A stretch of DNA of 64,000 nucleotides from JACMLD01 sp039916305 (GTDB taxonomy: Bacteria; Bacteroidota; Bacteroidia; Chitinophagales; Chitinophagaceae), in the NCBI GenBank assembly GCA_039916305.1, contig JBDSLR010000006.1, forward strand, positions 186,001 to 250,000. The letters are read 5' to 3'. The notes below the pieces were generated by a model. The model was not told where the DNA came from and did no database searches. It saw nothing but the letters and a program-made list of their open reading frames with translations. Each line of letters starts with the position of its first letter. The first letter of the stretch is position 1. The translations under genes and the position numbers were made by a program. This document shows, one piece after another, positions 17,948 to 27,047 of this stretch.

Positions 17948-18802
17948 TCAATACAACTTCAGTAACAAATCTTTTACCTGGGTATACCTCGTCCAGGGAA
18001 TAAAATGATTGGCATCGGGAAAGATCAGCTCTTCAACCCTGGCAGCATTCACCAGCATTTTTTTATCGTATGCAATGTTGGCAGGCGGTACCATATTATC
18101 TTTTAAGCCGTGTACAATATAAACCGGGCAGGTGACTTTTGGAAAATCATCCTGTAAATTAACCAGGTCTTTTTTTAAATACCATAGTTCTTCGTTGGAA
18201 GGGCGCAGTGCCCCTGGCACCAGGTAGGTAAGCGGTGTTTTATACAATACCGGCCGCCACTTTTCAGGCGTTTCCTGCGCAGGGTCATTGGAACCTGCCA
18301 GTAAAACCAATGCGGCAATGCGTCCCGGGTTGTCTGCTGCCAGTTTTATTATCATGGGCCCACCCAGCGAATGCCCTACCAGGTAAACGGGCTGATCATT
18401 TTTTATGTAATCAAGCAAGGGGCTTATAATAACGGATTGCTGCGCCAGGTTCAGGGCCTTACCAAAATCGCTGTAGCCAAAGCCTGGGCGGTCAATAGAA
18501 ATCATGCGGAATTTCTGCAGCAGGTCTTTGTCTTGCAGGTAAGTTTCAAATGCATCCCAGCTGCCGGGGGTGCCGTGTACAAAAATGATGCTGGGTAAAC
18601 TATCGCTGCCGGTTTTTACATAATGAAGCTTACGCTTGTTTACGGTGAGGGTATTAATAACAACCGGTACGCCCCTGGCAGTAAATTTTTCTTTTGCCTC
18701 CGTATCACTCATTCTGAAAGTCATGCAGCTCTGCGCCATTATCAGCCACAGTATTAGCACAATGCCAATAATGATAAATGTTTTCATAAGCATTCTTTTC
18801 AT
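17948..18802 (-). CDS. Membrane-anchored alpha/beta hydrolase
   Basis: This 284-residue protein has an N-terminal hydrophobic anchor (TFIIIGIVLILWLIMAQSC; a Cys in this region could also suit lipidation). An alpha/beta-hydrolase domain follows with HGTPGSWDAF (oxyanion loop), nucleophile elbow VGHSLGGPM, an acid in VHGLKDNMVPP and the His in DANHFIPW. The substrate is unknown. It is convergent with the ketosynthase-like gene (stops 12 bp apart) and separated from the upstream PSP1 gene by a terminator, so it has its own promoter. Starts at 18793 and 18787 are also possible. It is not obviously part of the pigment cluster because of its opposite orientation. Confidence 0.88.
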   Translation of the reverse strand: MKRMLMKTFIIIGIVLILWLIMAQSCMTFRMSDTEAKEKFTARGVPVVINTLTVNKRKLHYVKTGSDSLPSIIFVHGTPGSWDAFETYLQDKDLLQKFRMISIDRPGFGYSDFGKALNLAQQSVIISPLLDYIKNDQPVYLVGHSLGGPMIIKLAADNPGRIAALVLLAGSNDPAQETPEKWRPVLYKTPLTYLVPGALRPSNEELWYLKKDLVNLQDDFPKVTCPVYIVHGLKDNMVPPANIAYDKKMLVNAARVEELIFPDANHFIPWTRYTQVKDLLLKLY

Positions 18803-18854
18803 CTGTATGTTATTACGATATATGCGCGGAACTGGTTTCCTGATTTGAAAAAGA

Positions 18855-18884
18855 AAAACCGTTCTAAAATTAGAACGGTTTTTA
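18855..18884 (-). terminator. Intrinsic terminator downstream of the PSP1/RicT-like gene
   Basis: AACCGTTCTAA (18857-18867) pairs with TTAGAACGGTT (18870-18880), flanked by A-runs on the left and T-runs on the right, so it can work in both directions. On the minus strand it ends the gene at 18911-20404. No plus-strand gene needs it. Confidence 0.82.
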
Positions 18885-18910
18885 TAAGCAAAAGGTAATA
18901 TATACGCTAT

Positions 18911-20404
18911 TTACGGTTTCTTTTTTATGGGTGGTCCCGGGGGCTGACGTGGGCCGCTGTTCCGGTCTTCACGGGGTGGTTGCTGGTGGCCACCGTTTGG
19001 CGGCTGCTGATTACCCCCGCCGCGTTGCTGAGGCGGATTGTTATTGCCAGCACGTTGTTGCGGATTGTTGCCACTTCCACCACGCTGCGGCGGATTGTTG
19101 TTGCCCGGCTGCTGGGTATTGGGATTTCTTTGCTGCGGATTATTGCCACCGCGCTGGGGCGGATTGTTATTGGGCCGCTGCTGACTGGGATTGGGATTAT
19201 TGCCAGCACCTTGGCGACCCTGTTGCTGCGGACCATTATTACCGCCAGCACGTTGCTGGTTATTGCCACCACGGCCGCCCTGCTGGGGCCTGTTTCTGCG
19301 GTCTGCTTTTTCCAGGGTATTTAAACTGATTTGTCCTACCAGCTCCACAAAGCCACTTTCGCTTTCTTTGGGTTTGTTACTGGTAATATCTACAGCTTCC
19401 AGTTCATCTGGTATTACTCCCTGTGCATTCAGCTGCTTTATTTTGCGTACCCGCTCAATGGCTACGGGATATTGTTTATTGCTGTCTGGCAGCGTATACC
19501 ACATCAGGTTTTTAAAAATATCTTTTTTTACCAGGAAGGCATTACCCCTGGCAACCTGCAGCGTATCTGCATTATCCGGAAAATGCTGCAGTGCATCCAG
19601 ATAAGTATCCAGTTCATAGTTAAGGCAGCATTTCAGCCTGCCGCACTGGCCGCTCAATTTGGTTTGATTGATAGAAAGGTTCTGGTAGCGTGCCGCCGTG
19701 GTATTGACACTCTTAAAATCGCTCAGCCAGGTGCTGCAGCAGAGTTCCCGGCCACAACTTCCAATGCCACCCACCTTAGCAGCTTCCTGGCGGGCGCCAA
19801 TCTGCCGCATCTCTACTTTTACCTTAAACTCACTGGCAAAAACGCGTATCAGTTCCCTGAAATCCACGCGGTCATCTGCAATATAAAAGAAAGTGGCTTT
19901 GCGGCCATCGGCCTGTATTTCCACTTCTGTCAACTTCATGTTAAGTCTCAGCTGCTTGGTTATGGCGCGGCTGCGTATCAAAGCATCTTTTTCTCTGGCT
20001 TTGTTCTGTTTCCAGATATCAATATCGCGGTCGCCCGCGCGGCGCAATATTTTTTTCATCTCGGGGTTAAATTCATCGCCCCCTTTTTTCTTAAGCTGCA
20101 GGCGCACCATTTCACCCGTCAGGTTCACTTCGCCCACATCAAAACCACTCACGCCTTCAACGCTCACCAGCTCGCCCTTTTCAAAATACTGGAGCGAGGG
20201 ATTACGGAAAAAATCTTTCCGGCTGCCATTGTTAAAACTTACTTCTACTACTTTGCAGGCACTTTCCGGATCCGCAAAGGGCAGGTTTGCCAGCCAATCG
20301 TGCACATTTAAACGGTTACATCCGCCTGTGCTGCAACCCCCATTGCTTTTGCAGCCATTGGGTTTGCCGGTACCACAACTTCCACAGCCCATATCGTTAA
20401 ACAA
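18911..20404 (-). CDS. PSP1-domain protein (RicT/YaaT-like) with long low-complexity tail
   Basis: This 497-residue protein has a Cys-rich N-terminus (GCGSCGTGKPNGCKSNGGC). A PSP1 core at about 45-300 includes the conserved cysteines SCGRELCCSTWL and SGQCGRLKCCLNYE. Bacillus RicT with these cysteines forms an Fe-S complex that influences RNA processing and development. A tail of about 130 residues is built almost only of Asn, Gln, Pro, Gly and Arg in GGNNPQQR-like units. The start could be 20404 or the Met four residues later (20392), giving MGCGSCG. The upstream gene is holB, matching the holB-PSP1 pairing seen in many bacteria. gldH, a frequent neighbour in this phylum, is absent. Confidence 0.9.
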   Translation of the reverse strand: MFNDMGCGSCGTGKPNGCKSNGGCSTGGCNRLNVHDWLANLPFADPESACKVVEVSFNNGSRKDFFRNPSLQYFEKGELVSVEGVSGFDVGEVNLTGEMVRLQLKKKGGDEFNPEMKKILRRAGDRDIDIWKQNKAREKDALIRSRAITKQLRLNMKLTEVEIQADGRKATFFYIADDRVDFRELIRVFASEFKVKVEMRQIGARQEAAKVGGIGSCGRELCCSTWLSDFKSVNTTAARYQNLSINQTKLSGQCGRLKCCLNYELDTYLDALQHFPDNADTLQVARGNAFLVKKDIFKNLMWYTLPDSNKQYPVAIERVRKIKQLNAQGVIPDELEAVDITSNKPKESESGFVELVGQISLNTLEKADRRNRPQQGGRGGNNQQRAGGNNGPQQQGRQGAGNNPNPSQQRPNNNPPQRGGNNPQQRNPNTQQPGNNNPPQRGGSGNNPQQRAGNNNPPQQRGGGNQQPPNGGHQQPPREDRNSGPRQPPGPPIKKKP

Positions 20405-20699
20405 TTAAAAATGAAGAAATGCTATTGCCTGCAACAAATACTGATAATCAGTAAGCCAGTCAATAACTATGTTTAAACATTATAAGGGAGAATCTTTGTG
20501 TACCGGGCAGAAGTTCTTTGTTAGATCATCGTTGCGTCGCACTCTTGTACTGAAGTAAGTAGCTCATCAAACCCAAAATATATATAATTGCCTTAAAACC
20601 CAATAACCAATATGCAGGAAGGCAATTGCAACAAATGTTCTAAAGAATTTCAACCACAGCACATCCACTGTTTCGTTCACACCTTATCCGCCTTATAAC

Positions 20700-21914
20700 T
20701 CAATTAACCAAAAGTAATGATTTATTGGTAATGATATGATAGAGTTTAATGGTAAGGGCATGAAACAGCATTTTGCCGTGGGCGTTGCGTTCTATATAAT
20801 AGGCAGCCCGGTCAAGCTCTTCAATAATGGCTTGTTGCTGGTTAATACCGGCCATTTTATTGAGGCGGAGGGCAAAATCGCGTTCTTTCTGGGGCATATT
20901 GAGTGCATGCTGGCTATCAGGGCCCATGCTGTCCAGGCGAACGCTTTGCTCCAGCAGGTGGTTAAAATACCGCAAAAACTGCTTTTGTTTTTCGCGGCCC
21001 AGTTTGCCCATTTCTTCTATCCATTTTACCTGTGCTACGGGGCCGCCTTTGAGGGTAGCGTTCAGCCATTCGCGCAGCAGATCCAGCCAGTCTTCGTCTG
21101 CATGCTGTAGCAATTGCAGGGCTTCCCGGTAATTACCTTCGCTGATGCTGGCCACCTGACGGGCCTGGTCGGGGGTTATTTTGGCACGTTCTACCAGGGC
21201 ATCTGCCAGCTCACCGGCGCCAAGACCGGAAATTTTTACCAGCTGGCAACGCGATAAAATGGTTTGCAGTACCTGGGATTCATTTTCCGCCACCAGTATA
21301 AACAGGGTATCCGGCGGGGGCTCTTCAATCAGTTTTAATAATTTATTACCGGCATTGCCCAGGTATTCGGGCATCCACATGATTAATATTTTATACCCGC
21401 TTTCAAAGCTTTTAAGACTCAGCTTGTGAATGATATCATTGCACTCATGCACGGTGATATTCCCCTGTTTGTTTTCAGCGCCAATAAACTGCAGCCAGTC
21501 AAACGCATTGCCATACGGCGATAATTGTATAAACTCACGCCATTCGGTTATATAGTCGGTGCTCACCGTTTTATCGCCCGATTTTTTTGGTACCACCGGG
21601 TAAGAAAAATGAATATCAGGATGCACAAATTTTTGCGCCTTGCTGCAGGAAGGACAGGTACTACAAGAGTCATTAGTCGTTAGCCGGGAGGCGTTAGCGG
21701 GCACTTGGGCTTCCCCGAAGAGGGAGGGTTCCTGCTTTTTTTTGCCGTTTACCGTATAGCAGACAATGTATTGGGCAAAAGCAAGGGCCAGCTGCAGGGC
21801 ACCACTGCCTTCTTTGCCCAGGAACAAGAGGGCATGACTAAGCCGGTTATGTTGCACCAGTTCTGCCAGTTGTAGTTTGGCACCCGCCTGCCCGATAATG
21901 TCTTTGAATTGCAT
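20700..21914 (-). CDS. holB: DNA polymerase III subunit delta prime
   Basis: This 404-residue clamp-loader subunit begins FKDIIGQAGAKLQLAELV and has the SHALLFLGKEGSGALQLA P-loop-like region. A zinc-binding CSTCPSC is followed by HPDIHFSYP, and EEPPPDTLFILV, SQVLQTILSRCQ and YREALQLLQ segments match clamp-loader AAA+ proteins. As in other delta prime subunits, the ATP-binding loop lacks a standard GKT. Between the first AAA+ strands and the Cys cluster there is an insert of about 25 residues (KKKQEPSLFGEAQVPANAS...) encoded in part by a heptamer repeat. The adjacent PSP1 gene downstream supports the assignment. Confidence 0.92.
   Translation of the reverse strand: MQFKDIIGQAGAKLQLAELVQHNRLSHALLFLGKEGSGALQLALAFAQYIVCYTVNGKKKQEPSLFGEAQVPANASRLTTNDSCSTCPSCSKAQKFVHPDIHFSYPVVPKKSGDKTVSTDYITEWREFIQLSPYGNAFDWLQFIGAENKQGNITVHECNDIIHKLSLKSFESGYKILIMWMPEYLGNAGNKLLKLIEEPPPDTLFILVAENESQVLQTILSRCQLVKISGLGAGELADALVERAKITPDQARQVASISEGNYREALQLLQHADEDWLDLLREWLNATLKGGPVAQVKWIEEMGKLGREKQKQFLRYFNHLLEQSVRLDSMGPDSQHALNMPQKERDFALRLNKMAGINQQQAIIEELDRAAYYIERNAHGKMLFHALTIKLYHIITNKSLLLVN
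21673..21700. repeat. Four-heptamer element inside holB
   Basis: On the plus strand four consecutive units read TTAGTCG, TTAGCCG, GGAGGCG, TTAGCGG. They lie within the holB coding strand (read on the minus strand) and encode part of the extra segment before the zinc-binding cysteines. The design matches the intergenic heptamer elements in this window. Confidence 0.55.
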
Positions 21915-21932
21915 CGGGGCAAAGATAGGGAA

Positions 21933-22031
21933 CGTGAATCGTCAGGCGTCATTCGTGAACCAACCCGCCGAAGGTCGCGCTGTTAGTATCACCGTCATAA
22001 ATGCTCACGACTCAGGTCTTACGATTCACGA
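21933..22031. repeat. Paired four-heptamer elements forming an imperfect inverted repeat
   Basis: The left block 21933-21960 reads CGTGAAT, CGTCAGG, CGTCATT, CGTGAAC. The right block 22004-22031 reads CTCACGA, CTCAGGT, CTTACGA, TTCACGA. The blocks are largely complementary (CGTGAATCGT at one side, ACGATTCACG at the other) and could form a long hairpin with a 43-nt loop. The element lies between divergent holB and the Bax-inhibitor gene. Confidence 0.65.
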
Positions 22032-22092
22032 ATTTTAACTACCTGCAACGGGAATCATGTTGTAATTTGCAGTCACTAAAAAACATATCACC

Positions 22093-22863
22093 ATGGCTAT
22101 TTTTCAATCTGGTAATCCTGCATTCAATGAAAAAACTTTTAAGCAGACTATTGTTATAAACCAGGGCGAGGTAATGACGGAGCGCGGTACTTTAAACAAG
22201 TTCTTCCTCTTGTTTTTGCTGGTAATGGGCACCGCTTCTATTACCTGGAATTCCTTCAGCCAGGGGAAAGACGTTACGTCTTGGTTATGGATCGGTTTAA
22301 TCGGTGGTTTCATCACCGCTATTGTACTCATGTTTAAACCTGTTTGGGCTGCTTTCCTGGCACCAGTCTACGCCTTGTTTGAAGGCGCTTTTATAGGCGG
22401 CATTTCGGCTATGTATAATTTTGCATTTAAAGGTGCAGAAACGGCTGGCGCTACCGGTGGCATTGTAATGCAGGCCGTAGGGTTAACTTTTGCAGTTGTT
22501 ATTGCCATGTTTGCCCTTTACCGTTTCAGGGTTATAAAAGCAACTGAAAAATTTAAATCTGTTATCATTATGGCTACGGCGGGCATTGCTATTTTTTACC
22601 TGCTGGCGATGGTATTGCGGTTGTTTCATGTTAATATGCCCCTGATTCATTCAAGCGGCACACTGGGTATTGTGTTTTCGCTGGTGGTAGTAGCCGTGGC
22701 GGCATTAAACCTGATACTTGATTTTGACAGAATAGAAACCGGCGCGGCTATGGGCGCGCCTAAGTATATGGAGTGGTATGGTGCTTTTGGTTTACTGGTA
22801 ACCATTGTATGGTTATACCTGGAAATACTGCGCTTACTGTCTAAACTGAGCAGCAGAAATTAA
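22093..22863 (+). CDS. Bax inhibitor-1/YccA-family integral membrane protein
   Basis: This 256-residue protein has seven predicted transmembrane helices (LLVMGTASITWNSF, LWIGLIGGFITAIVLMF, WAAFLAPVYALFEGAFIGGIS and so on) and the family signature ALFEGAFIGGISAMYNFAF. The conserved acidic residues occur in LNLILDFDRIETGAAMGAPKYMEWYGAFGLLVTIVWLY. The cytosolic N-terminus NPAFNEKTF is typical of the Bacteroidota and actinobacterial subgroup. The bacterial homologue YetJ is a pH-sensitive calcium leak channel. That activity is plausible here but not shown. It is a single-gene unit ended by a strong terminator. Confidence 0.94.
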   Translation: MAIFQSGNPAFNEKTFKQTIVINQGEVMTERGTLNKFFLLFLLVMGTASITWNSFSQGKDVTSWLWIGLIGGFITAIVLMFKPVWAAFLAPVYALFEGAFIGGISAMYNFAFKGAETAGATGGIVMQAVGLTFAVVIAMFALYRFRVIKATEKFKSVIIMATAGIAIFYLLAMVLRLFHVNMPLIHSSGTLGIVFSLVVVAVAALNLILDFDRIETGAAMGAPKYMEWYGAFGLLVTIVWLYLEILRLLSKLSSRN

Positions 22864-22887
22864 ATAATAAGTATCCCTCATTAATAG

Positions 22888-22935
22888 AAGTGGTAAGTCC
22901 TTTTATGTAATTAAAAGAACTTACCACTTTTTATT
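22888..22935 (+). terminator. Intrinsic terminator after Bax inhibitor-1 gene
   Basis: AAGTGGTAAGT (22888-22898) pairs with ACTTACCACTT (22919-22929), with further CTTTT/AAAAG pairing inside, followed by TTTTTATTT. The stem is long and strong. Confidence 0.88.
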
Positions 22936-23074
22936 TGGCTTACGCGAAGACGCGTATCATTTCTTATTTAAGACTAAACACCTGTTGCAGCCGGCACCCA
23001 TCTTTCTTACATTAATAATGAAACTTACGGAGGGGCACCTTTCTACACTTTGTGGAGAAGGGCAGGGGATGAGG

Positions 23075-23875
23075 TCATCTGCCGTCCCCGTCAAACAGGT
23101 TGCCAAGGCCACCCAGGATGCTTCCCTCTTCTCTTCTGCCACCAAACTGCGGACTGTAAGAAATAATTTTGCTGGCCAGCCTGCTGATGGGCAGCGACTG
23201 CAACCATATTTTACCGGGGCCGCGCAAAACTGCGAAAAATAAACCCTCGCCGCCAAAAACCCAGTTGCGCACACCACGTACCATTTCAACATCAAAATCA
23301 ACGCCGCCCTGGTAGGCAACTACGCAGCCGGTATCTACCCGTAACAATTCACCTGCCTGCAAAGTTTTTTCTACTACGTAGCCACCCGCATGTACAAAGG
23401 CCATACCATCGCCTTCCAGCTTTTCCATAATAAAGCCTTCGCCACCAAAAATGCCGGTGCCGAGCCTGCGCTGAAACGCGATGCCAATACTTACACCTTT
23501 TGCTGCGCACAAAAAGGAATCCTTCTGCGCAATGATGGTGCCACCCAATTGCTGCAGGTCAAGCGGTATTACTTTACCGGTATAGGGTGCTGCAAAACTT
23601 ACCCTGCGTTTGCCATTGCCCGTATTGGTAAAGGCGGTCATAAAAAGGCTCTCACCCACCAGTATACGTTTGCCGGCAGAAAATAATTTATCCAATAACC
23701 CACCGCCCTGCTGTTTTGAGCCGTCTCCAAAAATGCTCTGCATTACAATATGGTCATCCATCATCATAAAGGCCCCGCTTTCGGCGATGGCGGTTTCGTT
23801 GGGGTCAAGTTCTATTTCTACAAATTGTAATTCTTCACCGTAAATTTTGTAATCAATTTCATGATTGCTTCGCAT
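23075..23875 (-). CDS. TIGR00266/AIM24-family protein
   Basis: This 266-residue protein has the family's glycine-rich beta-sandwich pattern: IAESGAFMMMDDHIVMQS, GESLFMTAFTNTG, PLDLQQLGGTIIAQKDSFLCAA and FHAGG-like FVHAGGYVVEK. The DTGCVVAYQGGVDFDVE motif follows near the C-terminal third. The family is widespread and related to the mitochondrial AIM24 protein. A tryptophan-RNA-binding-attenuator-like fold is known, but the biochemical function is not. It has no signal peptide or membrane helix. It is transcribed alone, convergent with the Bax-inhibitor gene and divergent from the M16 protease. Confidence 0.9.
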   Translation of the reverse strand: MRSNHEIDYKIYGEELQFVEIELDPNETAIAESGAFMMMDDHIVMQSIFGDGSKQQGGGLLDKLFSAGKRILVGESLFMTAFTNTGNGKRRVSFAAPYTGKVIPLDLQQLGGTIIAQKDSFLCAAKGVSIGIAFQRRLGTGIFGGEGFIMEKLEGDGMAFVHAGGYVVEKTLQAGELLRVDTGCVVAYQGGVDFDVEMVRGVRNWVFGGEGLFFAVLRGPGKIWLQSLPISRLASKIISYSPQFGGRREEGSILGGLGNLFDGDGR

Positions 23876-24067
23876 GGCTGTATAATTTTCTATGAAGATA
23901 AATAAGATTATTTCTTTTTAGAACACGCAAAATGATAAACGGGAAGCTGCTGCGCGGCCCCGGCAGGCGTGCCATCTTTCTGCCGGAAATCCTTGCTTAA
24001 AATGATAAGTGGTTGAATGCCGAACCATCAAAATCCTTACCTTGTCAACCTTCTTAAAACAAAAGTC

Positions 24068-26926
24068 ATGATGAAATCAAAAATCTTCTTACTGGCTGTC
24101 GCGCTATGCAATGTATACAGCATGGTAAACGCACAGGCAAAATTGGTAGAGACCATTACCAAAAATGGTGATGAACTGGTGATCCCTTACAAGAAATATG
24201 TACTACCCAACGGTCTCACCCTGGTGGTGCATGAAGACCACAGTGATCCCATTGTGCATGTGGATGTCACTTATCATGTAGGATCTGCACGGGAAGAAAT
24301 TGGCAAATCAGGTTTCGCGCATTTTTTTGAACACATGATGTTCCAGGGAAGTGATAACGTGGCTGATGAGCAGCATTTTAAAATTGTTACGGCAGCAGGT
24401 GGTATGCTAAACGGTTCTACCAATCGCGACCGTACCAATTATTACGAAACAGTACCCGGGAACCAGTTGGAGAAAATGCTTTGGCTGGAAGCTGACCGTA
24501 TGGGTTTTTTAGTGGATGCCGTAACGCAGCAAAAATTTGAAGTGCAAAGGGCAACGGTAAAAAATGAAAGAGGTCAGAACTATGACAACAGGCCATATGG
24601 TTTGGTAAGTGAAGTGGTGGCAAAAAATTTATATGATTATGGTCATCCTTATTCCTGGCTTACCATTGGTTACCTGGAAGATCTGAACCGTGGAAATGTA
24701 AATGATCTTAAAAACTTTTTCCTGCGCTGGTACGGTCCCAACAATGCCACGCTTACCGTGGGTGGCGATATAAAAACAGATGAGGTAGTAAAACTGGTGG
24801 AAAAATATTATGGCAGCATACCACGCTGTCCTGATGTGCAAAAAGTAGTAGTGCCAACTGCGCACCTAGAGAAAGATCGCTACGTCTCGTATACGGATAA
24901 TTATGCACGCCTGCCTTTACTGGCTATAGTGTATCCGTCGGTGCCCAATTATGATAAGGACATTGCGCCATTGGCCTGCCTTGCACAGGTATTGGGCCAG
25001 GGCAAAAATTCTATCCTCTACCAGCAGATGGTAAAAAATCAGCTGGCACTGCAGGCTAATGCCAATAACCAGTTGAGTGAACTGGCAGGTGAATTTTTTA
25101 TTACCGCGGTGCCATTCCCCGGCAAATCACTGGCAGATATGGAGAAACTGGTGCGCGCCTCGCTGGATAGTTTTGAAATACGTGGTGTAACGGACGAAGA
25201 CATTGCTAAATTTAAAGGTGGCATTGAAGCCCAGTATATAAATGGTTTACAAAGTGTGGCAGGCAAGGTAAGTCAGCTGGCAGCTTTCCAGACATTTACC
25301 GGTAACCCCAATAAGATTGGTGATTTGCTAAAGATGTATACAGCTGTTACCAAAGAAGATGTAATGCGCGTGTATAACCAGTATATAAAAACAAAACATG
25401 CCGTTATTGTAAGTGTTTTGCCAAAAGCACAGGAGAAAATGATAGCTGCTGCTGATGATTATAAAATTGATTCAGGCCACTATACCGCTCCCGATTATGG
25501 CTATGCGAAATTAAAATATGGAAAAGCTACTGACAATTTTGACAGGGCTGCGTTGCCGGGTAATGGTCCCAACCCCGTAGTCAAAGTGCCGGCTTTCTGG
25601 AAAAAGAATTTACCCAATGGTATTAGCATGATTGGTGCGCAGAATACTGAACTGCCTATGATAAACATAAGCATCACCATACCGGGTGGTCACTTGCTGG
25701 AAGCAAAAGATACGGCCAAGCTGGGACTGGCAAGTTTTTTTGCAGATATGATGAACGAAGACACAAAAAATTATACAGCTGAACAGATGTCTATTGAACT
25801 GCAAAAGCTGGGCAGTTCCATTAACACGTACAGCGACCGCGATGGCATCGTACTAACCGTACAGTCTTTAAAAAAGAATATTGACAAAACGCTGGCACTG
25901 TTGCAGGAGAGGCTGTTCAATCCCAATTTTACTGCGGATGCTTTTAAGCGTAATCAGAAACAAAACCTGGAAGGCATTAAACAGGCCAAAACACAACCCG
26001 CCGCAATAGCAACAGAGGTAGTGGCTAAGATTAATTATGGCAGTAATAATATTTTAGGCATGAGCGAAAATGGAACAGAGAGCTCTTTAAATAATATTAC
26101 GCTGGATGATATTAAAAGTTATTACAGCAATTACATTAGCTCACAGGGGACAAGGGTAGTGGTAGTAGGCGATGTAAAAGAAGCGGAAATATTACCTAAA
26201 CTGGCTTTCCTGAATAAACTGCCCAATAAAAAAGTGGAGATACCTGCGGTGAATACGATGCCGGTGGAAACCGGTAAACCCAAAATCTACCTGATAGATA
26301 TTCCTAAGGCAGCGCAAACAGAATTCCGGGTGGGCTATGCTACAGGTTTAAAGTATGATGCTACCGGTGAATTTTATAAAGCAGGGCTCATGAATTATAT
26401 TCTGGGTGGTGCTTTTAACAGCCGCTTAAATCTGAATCTTCGCGAAGACAAGGGCTGGACCTATGGTGCCCGTTCTGGTTTTGATGGCGATAACCATACC
26501 GGGGAGTTTGGATTTAGTTCAGGCATTAAAGCTGGTGCAACAGATAGTGCATTAACTGAAGTGATGAAAGAACTGAACAAATATGAAGCAGGTGGTATAA
26601 CAGATGAGGAATTATCTTTTACAAAAAGTGCCATTGGCCAGCGTGATGCACTGCGCTATGAAACCGGCGTGCAGAAAGCAGGGTTTATTTCAAGGATATT
26701 GGAGTACAACCTGCCAGCTGATTATGTTGACAAACAGAATAAAATACTGGCCAACATTACCAAAGCAGAAATTGACGGCCTGGCAAAAAAATGGGTAAGG
26801 CCTGAGAAGATTAATATACTGCTGGTGGGTGATAAAGCTAAAATATTGCCGGGCTTGCAAAAAATGGGTTATGAAATTGTTGAGCTGGATACAGATGGCA
26901 AATCATTACAGAAGAAGGGATTTTAA
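24068..26926 (+). CDS. M16-family zinc metallopeptidase, exported, two-half type
   Basis: This 952-residue protein has a Sec signal (MKSKIFLLAVALCNVYSMVNAQ). The N-terminal catalytic half has the inverted zinc motif H85-FFE-H89 in GFAHFFEHMMFQGS and the downstream Glu of VKNERGQNYD as third ligand. The C-terminal half is homologous (WKKNLPNGISMIGAQNTELP...) but lacks HxxEH. It keeps the RNLREDKGWTYG-like segment LNLREDKGWTYGARS that supports substrate binding. This is the pitrilysin-like layout with both halves on one chain, acting on peptides in the periplasm or at the outer membrane. The start at 24068 gives the signal peptide; an upstream in-frame ATG at 24017 does not. Confidence 0.94.
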   Translation: MMKSKIFLLAVALCNVYSMVNAQAKLVETITKNGDELVIPYKKYVLPNGLTLVVHEDHSDPIVHVDVTYHVGSAREEIGKSGFAHFFEHMMFQGSDNVADEQHFKIVTAAGGMLNGSTNRDRTNYYETVPGNQLEKMLWLEADRMGFLVDAVTQQKFEVQRATVKNERGQNYDNRPYGLVSEVVAKNLYDYGHPYSWLTIGYLEDLNRGNVNDLKNFFLRWYGPNNATLTVGGDIKTDEVVKLVEKYYGSIPRCPDVQKVVVPTAHLEKDRYVSYTDNYARLPLLAIVYPSVPNYDKDIAPLACLAQVLGQGKNSILYQQMVKNQLALQANANNQLSELAGEFFITAVPFPGKSLADMEKLVRASLDSFEIRGVTDEDIAKFKGGIEAQYINGLQSVAGKVSQLAAFQTFTGNPNKIGDLLKMYTAVTKEDVMRVYNQYIKTKHAVIVSVLPKAQEKMIAAADDYKIDSGHYTAPDYGYAKLKYGKATDNFDRAALPGNGPNPVVKVPAFWKKNLPNGISMIGAQNTELPMINISITIPGGHLLEAKDTAKLGLASFFADMMNEDTKNYTAEQMSIELQKLGSSINTYSDRDGIVLTVQSLKKNIDKTLALLQERLFNPNFTADAFKRNQKQNLEGIKQAKTQPAAIATEVVAKINYGSNNILGMSENGTESSLNNITLDDIKSYYSNYISSQGTRVVVVGDVKEAEILPKLAFLNKLPNKKVEIPAVNTMPVETGKPKIYLIDIPKAAQTEFRVGYATGLKYDATGEFYKAGLMNYILGGAFNSRLNLNLREDKGWTYGARSGFDGDNHTGEFGFSSGIKAGATDSALTEVMKELNKYEAGGITDEELSFTKSAIGQRDALRYETGVQKAGFISRILEYNLPADYVDKQNKILANITKAEIDGLAKKWVRPEKINILLVGDKAKILPGLQKMGYEIVELDTDGKSLQKKGF

Positions 26927-26944
26927 GAATAGAAAAATTATGCA

Positions 26945-26978
26945 AAAAAAGCGTCATCTTATACGGTGGCGCTTTTTT
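26945..26978 (+). terminator. Intrinsic terminator after the M16 protease gene
   Basis: AAAAAAGCGTCA (26945-26956) pairs with TGGCGCTTTTTT (26967-26978), with one G-T pair, and the stem runs into a T-tract. The A-run on the left makes it partly bidirectional. Confidence 0.82.
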
Positions 26979-27047
26979 GTATCCCGGTAATTTTATTTGC
27001 ATGAGTAAAACCTTGTTACATTCCGGGCAGCCCCGTCGGTTAAGAGG

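Noticed and set aside
18960..19290. Repetitive DNA that could look like a CRISPR array or minisatellite
   Set aside because: Units are irregular, have no constant-length spacers and keep an open frame (GGNNPQQR-type codons) in the PSP1 gene tail.
19331..20311. 326-codon open frame on the plus strand opposite the PSP1/RicT-like gene
   Set aside because: Composition and placement are those of an antisense shadow. The minus strand encodes the conserved Cys-rich PSP1 protein.
20612..20698. 28-codon frame with CNKC and HIHC motifs between the PSP1 gene and holB
   Set aside because: The zinc-finger-like spacing is suggestive, but the frame is very short, has no promoter or terminator support, and the 295-bp gap contains nothing else. 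I cannot support it as a gene.
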